Positions 1 to 5,215 of a stretch of DNA of 13,273 nt are shown one piece after another. The stretch is from Spirochaetaceae bacterium (lineage in GTDB: Bacteria > Spirochaetota > Spirochaetia > Treponematales > Breznakiellaceae). The DNA lies in NCBI GenBank assembly GCA_031288215.1, contig JAITRV010000165.1:1-13273 (forward strand), read 5' to 3'. Numbering within the stretch: position 1 is the stretch's first letter; each line of letters opens with the position of its first letter. Both the position numbers and the translations under genes were made by a program. The notes beneath the pieces are model-generated. The model was not told the DNA's origin, ran no database searches, and saw only the letters and a program-made list of their open reading frames with translations.

Positions 1-596
1 CCGGGCGTAAGTATCCCCTTTTCCTTCGGTTGTTCCTCAGCCTCCCCGATATTCTTAAAAGGGTCCCGGTCCAGTTCCTCCCGGCTAACCGCATACCTGA
101 CGGCGATCCGCATGGATTGCAGTACCGTATTGATTCGCCGCCCAGACATGCTGTTCTCCGCCGCCCAGGTCATCCAGTCCCGAATCTTACCGGCGGTTAA
201 AGAACCAAGCGTGACGCCCCGGAAGCCCGGGAACGGTTCTATATGCCGCTTTACGTCTTCATGATGAAGTTTGATATAGGCGGCGGCTAACGGCTTCTTT
301 TTGATTTGGGCGCATTCCCGGACATAGGGGGAATCTGGGGTCCAAAAATCGGCTACATACTGGACGAGCGATTTATCCGGTACTTCCGGTGTGAAGCGGA
401 TGGTTGGCAGCATGGCCCGCGCCGCTTCTTCGGCATCATGCCGGCCGCCGCCCCGGCCCTTTACGGGGATCCCGGTTGATCGGATGTGGGCATACTTCCG
501 GCTTGCTTCGTCCCAATAGCGGACATACCAGAAATACCCGGCCTTGGTTTTTTTACGGTAAATACAATAAGGGGCGTGGGGTTTCAACGGCCGCAT
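1..596 (-). CDS. Tyrosine recombinase (phage-type integrase), N-terminal part, cut by window edge
   Basis: The reading frame starts with ATG at 596 (minus strand) and stays open for 198 codons to the left edge, so only the N-terminal half is visible. It starts MRPLKPHAPYCIYRKK, and residues about 10-50 (YFWYVRYWDEASRKY, RSTG) resemble the small arm-type DNA-binding domain of tyrosine integrases. Residues about 76-185 are a helical SAM-like core-binding domain (SLVQYVADFW; LTAGKIRDWM; INTVLQSMRIAVRYAV; LDRDPFKNI), followed by the linker EKGILTP that normally leads into the catalytic domain. The catalytic R-H-R-Y residues lie outside the window and cannot be checked. An AGGTGG ribosome binding site lies 4 bases before the start. 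The gene sits beside the 3' end of tRNA-Leu and reads away from it, as expected for an element integrated in a tRNA gene. Family assignment is fairly sure; whether the gene is intact is unknown. Confidence 0.85.
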   Translation of the reverse strand, partial: MRPLKPHAPYCIYRKKTKAGYFWYVRYWDEASRKYAHIRSTGIPVKGRGGGRHDAEEAARAMLPTIRFTPEVPDKSLVQYVADFWTPDSPYVRECAQIKKKPLAAAYIKLHHEDVKRHIEPFPGFRGVTLGSLTAGKIRDWMTWAAENSMSGRRINTVLQSMRIAVRYAVSREELDRDPFKNIGEAEEQPKEKGILTP

Positions 597-609
597 AATA
601 CCACCTTTT

Positions 610-657
610 CCCCAAGGTAACACTCGGTATCAATGTACCTTGCGGTGTACCTCGGGG
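610..657. repeat. Inverted repeat with clustered GGTA/TACC half-sites between integrase and tRNA-Leu
   Basis: An imperfect inverted repeat has its left arm at 610-623 (CCCCAAGGTAACAC) and its right arm at 645-657 (GTGTACCTCGGGG); the arms match apart from one bulged base and one mismatch. Inside lie another GGTA (626-629) and TACC (636-639), giving four half-sites in mirror arrangement. Position between the tRNA 3' end and the integrase start suggests protein binding, either arm-type integrase or excisionase sites or an operator for the integrase gene. It could also form an RNA hairpin in the integrase leader. The repeat is seen directly; the function is inferred. Confidence 0.55.
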
Positions 658-725
658 CTTTTTCTGTGATACAGCTTCCGTTGTTCGGTCAGCTCATTCT
701 TTGCTATACAAGCAATTAGTCTTCT

Positions 726-809
726 TGCCCGAGGGGGGACTTGAACCCCCAAGCCCTCGCGAGCACTAGTACCTGAAACTAGCGTGTCTGCCAATTTCAC
801 CACCCGGGC
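726..809 (-). tRNA. tRNA-Leu (anticodon CAG)
   Basis: An 84-base cloverleaf reads on the minus strand. The acceptor arms GCCCGGG and CTCGGGC pair with one G-T, and the discriminator is A at 726. The anticodon stem CTAGT/ACTAG holds the loop TTCAGGT, whose anticodon CAG is at 775-773. A long variable arm (class II, as in Leu/Ser/Tyr tRNAs) follows, then the T arm GGGGG-TTCAAGT-CCCCC. CCA is not encoded: the bases after the discriminator are AAGAAG. It reads CTG, a leucine codon common in the neighbouring genes. The 3' end faces the integrase gene, so it is a plausible attachment site that integration left intact. Confidence 0.95.
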
Positions 810-820
810 GGCGTTCTCCC

Positions 821-850
821 ACTATAAACCGCCTTGAGAAAAAAAGTCAA
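821..850 (-). promoter_or_regulatory. Sigma-70 promoter of tRNA-Leu
   Basis: Read on the minus strand, TTGACT (850-845) is followed after 18 bases by TATAGT (826-821). Each box has five of six consensus bases. Transcription would start near 814, only a few bases before the tRNA 5' end at 809. No convincing terminator with a U-tract separates the tRNA from the integrase, so read-through into that gene is possible. Confidence 0.8.
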
Positions 851-859
851 CCGTATTGA

Positions 860-883
860 AGCGTTTTTTCCGGTAAAAACGCT
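860..883 (-). terminator. Hairpin after deoD, possible terminator without U-tract
   Basis: A perfect 9-base-pair inverted repeat (AGCGTTTTT at 860-868, AAAAACGCT at 875-883) with a 6-base loop lies 18 bases past the deoD stop. On the minus strand it is followed by TCAATACGG rather than a run of T, so it is not a classical intrinsic terminator. It may end or protect the deoD transcript; that is inferred from position. Confidence 0.4.
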
Positions 884-901
884 GCCTTTCCCCCGGACTC
901 C

Positions 902-1606
902 TCAAGAAATAGCCGTTTCCAGGGCCGTCTCCATCATTTGGGTAAAGGCCGTCTGCCGCTCCTCGGGGCTCGTACTCTCATGGGTAACAAGGCTGTCCGA
1001 GATCGTCAGAATCGTCAGCGCCTCCCGGCGGTATTTCGCGGCCAGGGTATAGAGTTCGGCGCTCTCCATTTCCACCGCAAGGGCGCCGAATTTCGCCCAG
1101 AGCTTCCATTCCTCGGGGTCCTCGGTATAGAACATATCGGAGCACACCACATTTCCCACCTTGGGGAGCCAGCCCTTGGCCAGGGCCTTCTCGTAGGCGG
1201 TTTTCAGCAGGGAAAAACTCGCCGTGGGGGCAAAGTGCCTCCCCCCAAAACGGAACGAGTTTGCCCCGGAATCGGTAGAAGCCGACATAGCCAGCACCAG
1301 ATCCCGGATTTTCAGCTCCTCCTGAATCGCCCCGGCGGTTCCGACCCGGATTGCCCGCCGCACCCCATAATCCCGAAACAGCTCATTCACATAAATCGAT
1401 AGCGAGGGAATCCCCATGCCGGTACCCTGGACCGAGACCCGCTTGCCCCGGTAGGTTCCGGTATACCCCAAAATATTCCGCACCTCGGAGTACAAACGGG
1501 GGTTTTCCAGGAAATTTTCGGCGATAAATTTGGCCCTCAGGGGGTCTCCGGGCAGCAAAATCGCCTCGGCAATCTCCCCGGGCTTAGCCGCAATATGAAT
1601 AGACAT
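902..1606 (-). CDS. deoD: Purine nucleoside phosphorylase, DeoD type
   Basis: The product is a cytoplasmic enzyme that cleaves purine (deoxy)nucleosides with phosphate, giving the free base and (deoxy)ribose 1-phosphate, for purine salvage. The 234-residue length fits the hexameric bacterial DeoD family. Residues line up with E. coli DeoD almost number for number: His4, the phosphate-binding loop LPGDPLRAKF with Gly20 and Arg24, Arg43, RVGTAGAI with Arg87, Phe159-Tyr160, the ribose-binding VEMESAELY with Glu179, Met180 and Glu181, catalytic Asp204 in TISDS, and Arg217 in SPEERQTAF. E. coli Ser90 is Thr90 here. The frame is open further upstream to 1771, but ATG at 1606 is chosen because family homology starts at MSIHIAAKPG and AAAGGAG lies just upstream. 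It is divergent from tRNA-Thr, with no other nucleoside catabolism gene beside it. Confidence 0.95.
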   Translation of the reverse strand: MSIHIAAKPGEIAEAILLPGDPLRAKFIAENFLENPRLYSEVRNILGYTGTYRGKRVSVQGTGMGIPSLSIYVNELFRDYGVRRAIRVGTAGAIQEELKIRDLVLAMSASTDSGANSFRFGGRHFAPTASFSLLKTAYEKALAKGWLPKVGNVVCSDMFYTEDPEEWKLWAKFGALAVEMESAELYTLAAKYRREALTILTISDSLVTHESTSPEERQTAFTQMMETALETAIS

Positions 1607-1660
1607 ATCCGCTCCTTTCATCCATGACGTATTGATCGCTCGTTCTTTTCTATAGAATAC

Positions 1661-1689
1661 AATATAATATAATTTGAGGCGCCTGGCAC
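1661..1689 (-). promoter_or_regulatory. Candidate promoter of deoD
   Basis: In the AT-rich divergent region, on the minus strand, GTGCCA (1689-1684, four of six matches to a -35 box) is followed after 17 bases by TATATT (1666-1661). Overlapping TATATT copies make the exact -10 box uncertain. It would give a 5' leader of about 50 bases. Confidence 0.35.
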
Positions 1690-1729
1690 GGTATTTCATT
1701 TTTTTTATAAAATTTCTTTCCTTCCCCTC

Positions 1730-1758
1730 TTGACATAAACCGTTTGATTTGTTATGTT
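1730..1758 (+). promoter_or_regulatory. Sigma-70 promoter of tRNA-Thr / rpmG
   Basis: TTGACA (1730-1735, perfect consensus) is followed after 17 bases by TATGTT (1753-1758). Initiation near 1765 would lie about 23 bases before tRNA-Thr. It is the first promoter on the plus strand and probably drives tRNA-Thr and rpmG, perhaps reading further into the large operon. Confidence 0.85.
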
Positions 1759-1787
1759 CCAAGAACGTCATAAAAGGTGACTTTAAG

Positions 1788-1860
1788 GCCCTTGTAGCTC
1801 AGTTGGCAGAGCACATCCATGGTAAGGATGCGGTCAGCGGTTCGATTCCGCTTGAGGGCT
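1788..1860 (+). tRNA. tRNA-Thr (anticodon GGT)
   Basis: A 73-base cloverleaf. The acceptor GCCCTTG pairs with TGAGGGC including two G-T pairs. The D arm holds AGCTCAGTTGGCAGAGC. The anticodon stem CATCC/GGATG carries the loop ATGGTAA with anticodon GGT. The T arm is AGCGG-TTCGATT-CCGCT and the discriminator is T at 1860. CCA is not encoded (next bases CGGAAG). It lies 42 bases before rpmG on the same strand and is probably processed from a shared transcript. Confidence 0.95.
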
Positions 1861-1902
1861 CGGAAGGGAATTTTTCTATAGGATTGAGGGAGATTTGGTA
1901 TT

Positions 1903-2076
1903 ATGGCGAGTAAAAAAGCGGTGGTGGAGCTCATTGCCCTTCAGTGTACTGAGTGTAAGCGGAAGAACTATACCACTAAGAAGAACCGGCGGAATATGCA
2001 GGAAAAGCTGGAGCTGAACAAGTATTGTCCCTTTGATCGGAAGCATACGCTGCATAAGGAGACAAAGGTCAAATAG
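1903..2076 (+). CDS. rpmG: 50S ribosomal protein L33
   Basis: A 57-residue product, normal for L33, a small protein of the large ribosomal subunit near the E site. It begins MASKKAVVELIALQCTECKR and ends in the typical block KYCPFDRKHTLHKE. The first zinc-type pair is present (Cys15, Cys18), but the second pair usual in the zinc-binding form is Cys42 and Asp45, so the four-cysteine site is incomplete. A purine-rich GAGGGAG lies about 10 bases before the ATG. The gene lies between tRNA-Thr and tRNA-Trp, as I recall for other treponemes. No terminator is evident after it; the next promoter begins 10 bases past its stop. Confidence 0.93.
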   Translation: MASKKAVVELIALQCTECKRKNYTTKKNRRNMQEKLELNKYCPFDRKHTLHKETKVK

Positions 2077-2085
2077 CGGCGGAAT

Positions 2086-2114
2086 TTGATTGTATGCCCC
2101 ATTTTTTATATAAT
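2086..2114 (+). promoter_or_regulatory. Sigma-70 promoter of tRNA-Trp / secE operon
   Basis: TTGATT (2086-2091) is followed after 17 bases by TATAAT (2109-2114, perfect consensus). Initiation near 2121 gives a leader of about 60 bases to tRNA-Trp. It is the clearest promoter ahead of secE, nusG, the ribosomal protein genes and rpoBC. Confidence 0.85.
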
Positions 2115-2179
2115 AGGGTAAAATCGAACGCGAAAGAATAATACGGGCTGTCCGGAGCGGGGCCTCTATTGTTTTTTAT

Positions 2180-2252
2180 AGGCCAGTAGCTCTAATGGTA
2201 GAGCGTCGGTCTCCAAAACCGAATGTTGTGGGTTCGAGTCCTACCTGGCCTG
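2180..2252 (+). tRNA. tRNA-Trp (anticodon CCA)
   Basis: A 73-base cloverleaf. The acceptor AGGCCAG pairs perfectly with CTGGCCT. The anticodon stem TCGGT/ACCGA carries the loop CTCCAAA with anticodon CCA at 2213-2215. The T arm is GTGGG-TTCGAGT-CCTAC and the discriminator is G at 2252. The terminal CCA is not encoded. A small hairpin (GGACT-GAA-AGTCC, 2252-2264) starts on the discriminator and may matter for 3' processing. tRNA-Trp directly before secE is an arrangement also found in other bacteria. Confidence 0.95.
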
Positions 2253-2301
2253 GACTGAAAGTCCTTCGTGGGGAAGGAAAAATCCCGGGGAGGACTCGAG
2301 G

Positions 2302-2404
2302 GGTTGACCCGCCGGCCCAGGGGAGGAAAGGCGTGTGCGTACAGTCCGGCGGACTACAGGCAGGCGGGGTAAAGCCGGCGGACTGAAGTCAGGCGGGCTC
2401 AACC
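2302..2404 (+). other. Potential long-range stem enclosing the repeat region before secE
   Basis: GGTTGACCCGCC (2302-2313) can pair with GGCGGG plus TCAACC (2392-2397 and 2399-2404), leaving C2398 bulged: a 12-base-pair stem around the direct repeats. In the transcript this would fold most of the tRNA-Trp/secE spacer into one domain ending about 37 bases before the secE start. It resembles no RNA family I can name; RNase P, SRP and tmRNA signatures were looked for and not found. Confidence 0.45.
2346..2397 (+). repeat. Two imperfect 23-base direct repeats, period 29
   Basis: The copies lie at 2346-2368 and 2375-2397. Both begin CCGGCGGACT and end CAGGCGGG, differing only in the middle five bases (ACAGG against GAAGT). 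They sit in the 189-base gap between tRNA-Trp and secE. The first copy can fold as AGTCC-GGC-GGACT with the bases just before it, the second as GACT-GA-AGTC. Function unknown. Confidence 0.7.
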
Positions 2405-2441
2405 GGGGCCTGGGCACTACTATGGATGAAGGAAAGGGAAG

Positions 2442-2621
2442 ATGAACAAATTGGCTCAATTTATAAGAGAATCCTATGCGGAACTCCGGAAGGTCGTATG
2501 GCCCGGGAGGGATGACGTCATCAGTTCCGTTAAGGTAGTCATCGTTTCCACTATTATTTTTGCGGCGGTATTGGGCCTCGTGGACGTCCTGCTGCTCCTG
2601 GGTGTGCAGGCAATATTCTAG
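2442..2621 (+). CDS. secE: Preprotein translocase subunit SecE
   Basis: A 59-residue product of the single-span type. A short amphipathic N-terminal helix (MNKLAQFIRESYAELRKV) carries the family motif ELRKVVWPGRDD, followed by one membrane segment at about residues 28-58 (VISSVKVVIVSTIIFAAV onwards). SecE clamps SecY in the SecYEG channel of the cytoplasmic membrane. The length is normal for bacteria lacking the extra N-terminal spans of E. coli SecE. A GGAAAGGGAAG ribosome binding region precedes the ATG. nusG follows after 16 bases; secE-nusG is one of the most conserved bacterial gene pairs. Confidence 0.95.
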   Translation: MNKLAQFIRESYAELRKVVWPGRDDVISSVKVVIVSTIIFAAVLGLVDVLLLLGVQAIF

Positions 2622-2637
2622 TCTAAAAAGGTACATT

Positions 2638-3195
2638 ATGGCGACAGGTTGGTATGTCCTTCATACCTACTCAGGATATGAACAAAAAATAGAAAAAACT
2701 ATCCGCTTAATGATAGAAGCCGGGGAGTTGGAGAAGGAAGTGATCCGGGATATTAAGATCCCCTCCGAAGAGATCGTGGAGGTTAAGGACGGAAAAAAAC
2801 GGGTCATAACGAGAAAGTTTCTGCCCGGTTATATCCTGATAGAGATGGATCTGCCCGATTTGGGATGGAAGGCCCCCTGTACCAAGATCAAGAAGATCCA
2901 GGGGGTAACGGGCTTTGTGGGAACCCCGGCGGACCGGAAGCCCCAGCCCCTCTCCGGGGATGAGGCCCGGTCGATACTGCAAAAATCCGGGGAAATGAAG
3001 GGGGAACGGCCCGTCCGGTCCCGGCAGTCATTTGCGGCGGGGGAACAGGTTAAGATCATCGACGGTCCCTTTGAGTCCTTTATCGGAACCATTGATGAAG
3101 TGAACCAGGAGAAAAACAAACTCAAGGTCATGGTGATGATCTTTGGCCGGAGCACCCCGGTGGAAGTTGACTTATTACAGGTCGAGAAGGTGTGA
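2638..3195 (+). CDS. nusG: Transcription elongation and antitermination factor NusG
   Basis: A 185-residue product. The NGN domain at about 1-110 opens GWYVLHTYSGYEQK and holds KFLPGYILIEMDL and QGVTGFVG; it binds the RNA polymerase clamp. A KOW domain at about 132-185 (FAAGEQVKIIDGPFESFIG) can contact Rho or ribosomal protein S10. The linker at 99-130 is basic. The frame is open upstream to 2560, but ATG at 2638 is chosen because homology begins there and the upstream part overlaps secE. AAAGG lies 6 bases before it. Length is about that of E. coli NusG. A 148-base gap with hairpins separates it from rplK. Confidence 0.96.
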   Translation: MATGWYVLHTYSGYEQKIEKTIRLMIEAGELEKEVIRDIKIPSEEIVEVKDGKKRVITRKFLPGYILIEMDLPDLGWKAPCTKIKKIQGVTGFVGTPADRKPQPLSGDEARSILQKSGEMKGERPVRSRQSFAAGEQVKIIDGPFESFIGTIDEVNQEKNKLKVMVMIFGRSTPVEVDLLQVEKV

Positions 3196-3216
3196 AGTAT
3201 TGTGAGGAGATGGAGT

Positions 3217-3321
3217 GAGGAGTGAGAAGGCGGACCGCAAAACTCCGCCCTCCTCCCTTTTAACTCCTCGCTTTAAAATACGTAGGAGGGGGCCCGCCCC
3301 CGTTAGTCCGGCAGCGGCCGG
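3217..3321 (+). promoter_or_regulatory. Structured nusG-rplK spacer, candidate rplK leader
   Basis: Three possible hairpins occur in the 148 bases before rplK. First, GAGGAG (3217-3222) and GGCGGA (3229-3234) pair with TCCGCC and CTCCTC (3244-3255), followed by CC and TTTT, a weak terminator-like shape. Second, GGGGG-CCCG-CCCCC (3288-3301). Third, CCGGC-AGCG-GCCGG (3308-3321). In E. coli L1 represses its operon by binding the mRNA ahead of rplK; this is the right place for that, but I cannot identify the L1 site from sequence alone. No good promoter is seen. Confidence 0.4.
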
Positions 3322-3343
3322 GCATACTACGAAGGAGAAATGA

Positions 3344-3775
3344 ATGGCTAAGAAGAAAATTAGCGCCGTAATCAAGCTTCAGTGCCCCGCGGGGAAGGCC
3401 ACGCCGGCCCCCCCGGTGGGACCTGCCCTGGGGCCTCACGGCGTCAGCGCTCCCCAGTTCGTCCAGCAGTTCAATGACCGGACGAAATCCATGGAGCCGG
3501 GGCTCATTATCCCGGTGGTCATCACGGTATATGCGGATAAATCCTTTACCTTTATCCTCAAAACTCCCCCGGCGGCGGTCCTGATCAAGAAGGCCATCGG
3601 TCTTGAAAAGGGGTCCAACGAATCCCATAAGACCAAGGTGGGCACGCTGCCCCGGGCAAAACTTGAGGAGATCGCGAAGCTCAAAATGCCCGACCTTTCG
3701 GCCAACGACGTGGAGGGGGCTATGAAGATCATCGCCGGTACCGCCCGGTCCATGGGGGTGGAGGTAGAAGCATGA
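3344..3775 (+). CDS. rplK: 50S ribosomal protein L11
   Basis: A 143-residue product of normal length. It forms the GTPase-associated centre with 23S rRNA and is the contact for elongation factors, RelA and thiostrepton. The proline-rich N-terminal signature APPVGPALGPHGV is at 22-34, the interdomain block IPVVITVYADKSFTF at 56-70 and TPPAAVLIKKA at 74-84. The C-terminal RNA-binding domain ends EGAMKIIAGTARSMGVEVEA. GGAG lies 6 bases before ATG 3344. A second ATG at 3340 is out of frame (ATG AAT GGC TAA) and too close to the ribosome binding site. The stop overlaps the rplA start as ATGA, so translation of the two is probably coupled. Confidence 0.97.
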   Translation: MAKKKISAVIKLQCPAGKATPAPPVGPALGPHGVSAPQFVQQFNDRTKSMEPGLIIPVVITVYADKSFTFILKTPPAAVLIKKAIGLEKGSNESHKTKVGTLPRAKLEEIAKLKMPDLSANDVEGAMKIIAGTARSMGVEVEA

Positions 3776-4452
3776 AACGGGGAAAGAAATACCTTGACAG
3801 CCTTAAAAAATACGACCGCGCCGCGTCCTTCGATGTAAAAGCCGCCCTGGATCTGGTGAAAAACCTGGCCGCGGCGAAATTCGACGAGACCGTGGACGTA
3901 TCGGTCAAGCTCAACCTCAAGAAGAGCCAATCCGTCCGGGATACGGTGGTTTTGCCCCACCAGTTCCGGGGGGAAAAGCGGATTCTGGTATTCTGCAAGG
4001 CCGAGAAGGAGAAGGAAGCCCAGGATGCCGGGGCGACCTATGTGGGCGCCGAAGACCTCATCGAGAAGATCCGGGGGGGCTGGCTCGACTTCGACGTGGC
4101 GGTGGCAACCCCGGATATGATGAAGGATGTGGGCAAGCTCGGTATGGTCCTGGGCCGCCGGGGGCTCATGCCGAACCCCAAGACCGGAACGGTTACCTTC
4201 GACCTCAAGGGAGCCCTGGCGGAACTCAAGAAAGGCCGGGTGGAATTCCGGGCGGATAAGACCGGGGTGGTACACCTCGCCGTGGGGAAGATATCCATGG
4301 AAGCCGACCGGATCGCCGAGAACGTCCGGACGGTGGTTGCCGAAATCAGACGGAAAAAACCCGCCGACGCCAAAGGGGAATTTATTCAAACCGTTTCACT
4401 CTCCTCGACCATGGGGCCCGGGGTATGGGTCTCCCTGCGGGACGAGGAATAG
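3772..4452 (+). CDS. rplA: 50S ribosomal protein L1
   Basis: A 226-residue product of near-normal length that builds the mobile L1 stalk at the tRNA exit side and in many bacteria represses its own operon. Domain I is formed by the two ends (KYLDSLKKYD at the start; FIQTVSLSSTMGPGVWV at 204-220). Domain II in the middle carries the family signature GRRGLMPNPKTGTV (128-141). The start overlaps the rplK stop by four bases, so it depends on coupling or on purines at the end of rplK. The next gene starts 13 bases after its stop. Confidence 0.97.
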   Translation: MKRGKKYLDSLKKYDRAASFDVKAALDLVKNLAAAKFDETVDVSVKLNLKKSQSVRDTVVLPHQFRGEKRILVFCKAEKEKEAQDAGATYVGAEDLIEKIRGGWLDFDVAVATPDMMKDVGKLGMVLGRRGLMPNPKTGTVTFDLKGALAELKKGRVEFRADKTGVVHLAVGKISMEADRIAENVRTVVAEIRRKKPADAKGEFIQTVSLSSTMGPGVWVSLRDEE

Positions 4453-4465
4453 GAAGGAGAAGGGT

Positions 4466-5002
4466 ATGGCGATAGTTGCCAAAAAAATACAGGACGACAA
4501 GGTTCAGGCAATTGCCGAATTAAAAGAACACTTCAGCCGGTCCAGGGATTTTATCTTTGCCGATTACCGGGGGCTGCGGGTGGAACAGATCACCGCCCTC
4601 AGGAAGCAGCTCAAGGCCAAGGACGCCCAGTTTCGGGTGGTAAAGAACAACTTTGCCCGGATTGCCTTTGAACAGCTTTCCGCCCCGGATGTGGCGAATT
4701 ACCTCACCGGCCCGACCGCGGTGGCGCTTGTCCCCCGGGACCCCAACGAGGTAGCCAAGATACTCCTGGATTTTGCCCGGGAGAATTCCGCCCTGAGCGT
4801 GAAGGGGGGCATCCTGGGGGATACGGTCTACGATGCCCGGCAGGTGGAGGCCTTTTCAAAACTCCCCGGCAGGCTGGAGCTTATCTCCATGCTTATGTCG
4901 GTGATGAACGGCCCCGTCCGGAACCTGGCGGCGGCCCTGAACGACGTCAACGCCCGGCTGGTCCGGACCATCAAGGCGGTGGGGGAACAGAAGGCCGGCT
5001 GA
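4466..5002 (+). CDS. rplJ: 50S ribosomal protein L10
   Basis: A 178-residue product and the base of the L12 stalk: the N-terminal domain binds 23S rRNA beside L11 and the long C-terminal helix carries L12 dimers. The conserved N-terminal core is FIFADYRGLRVEQITALRKQ (29-48) and FRVVKNNFARIA (56-67). The C-terminal helix runs from about 135 to 172 (LELISMLMSVMNGPVRNLAA, then LNDVNARLVRTIKAVG). ATG 4466 follows a GGAAGGAGAA ribosome binding site; the longer open frame back to 4127 only overlaps rplA. There is no room for the usual L10 leader in the 13-base gap before it. A 213-base gap follows before rplL. Confidence 0.96.
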   Translation: MAIVAKKIQDDKVQAIAELKEHFSRSRDFIFADYRGLRVEQITALRKQLKAKDAQFRVVKNNFARIAFEQLSAPDVANYLTGPTAVALVPRDPNEVAKILLDFARENSALSVKGGILGDTVYDARQVEAFSKLPGRLELISMLMSVMNGPVRNLAAALNDVNARLVRTIKAVGEQKAG

Positions 5003-5047
5003 TAAAGCCGGTCATACCGGAGAGAAAAAAATCCTTCAGGCTTCGGT

Positions 5048-5077
5048 GGAACCGCCGGTCGTGAAACCGTTGGTTCC
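5048..5077 (+). promoter_or_regulatory. Strong RNA hairpin in rplJ-rplL gap
   Basis: GGAACCGCCGGT (5048-5059) pairs with ACCGTTGGTTCC (5066-5077) over twelve positions with one G-T pair and one mismatch, with the six-base loop CGTGAA. No U-run follows, so it is not an intrinsic terminator. It may be a protein-binding site or an mRNA stability element; this is inference. Confidence 0.5.
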
Positions 5078-5113
5078 CATGCTGCCGTTCCTGTCGGTTT
5101 TATATGGTTGGGC

Positions 5114-5161
5114 CTTCGGGGTAACGTCCGGGGTCTCAATCCGAAGCGTCCCGGGGGACGC
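5114..5161 (+). promoter_or_regulatory. Two hairpins sharing one base in rplJ-rplL gap
   Basis: CTTCGG (5114-5119) can pair with CCGAAG (5141-5146). GCGTCC (5146-5151) can pair with GGACGC (5156-5161) around the loop CGGG. An alternative pairing of ACGTCCGG near 5124-5131 with the second hairpin's right arm also exists. The spacer therefore offers competing folds upstream of rplL. No convincing promoter was found in the gap. Confidence 0.4.
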
Positions 5162-5215
5162 GCCGTATTCGTATGGATGCGGAATTTTTGTGGTACGTAT
5201 TAAGGAGAAGATAAT

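Noticed and set aside
404..598. 64-codon plus-strand frame opposite the integrase
   Set aside because: It lies within the minus-strand integrase reading frame, which has clear family features.
2195..2386. 63-codon open frame from tRNA-Trp into the secE leader
   Set aside because: It starts inside the tRNA and translates repeat-rich GC sequence; no coding signs.
2253..2441. Possible RNase P, SRP or tmRNA gene
   Set aside because: The stretch AGGGGAGGAAAGGC recalls the RNase P motif, but the rest of the conserved core is absent and the space is too short; SRP and tmRNA signatures were not found.
3436..4389. 317-codon open frame antisense to rplK/rplA
   Set aside because: Shadow frame over two certain ribosomal protein genes on the other strand.
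5078..5106. Promoter for rplL around TATATG (5101-5106)
   Set aside because: No acceptable -35 box at 16-18 bases upstream; not supportable.
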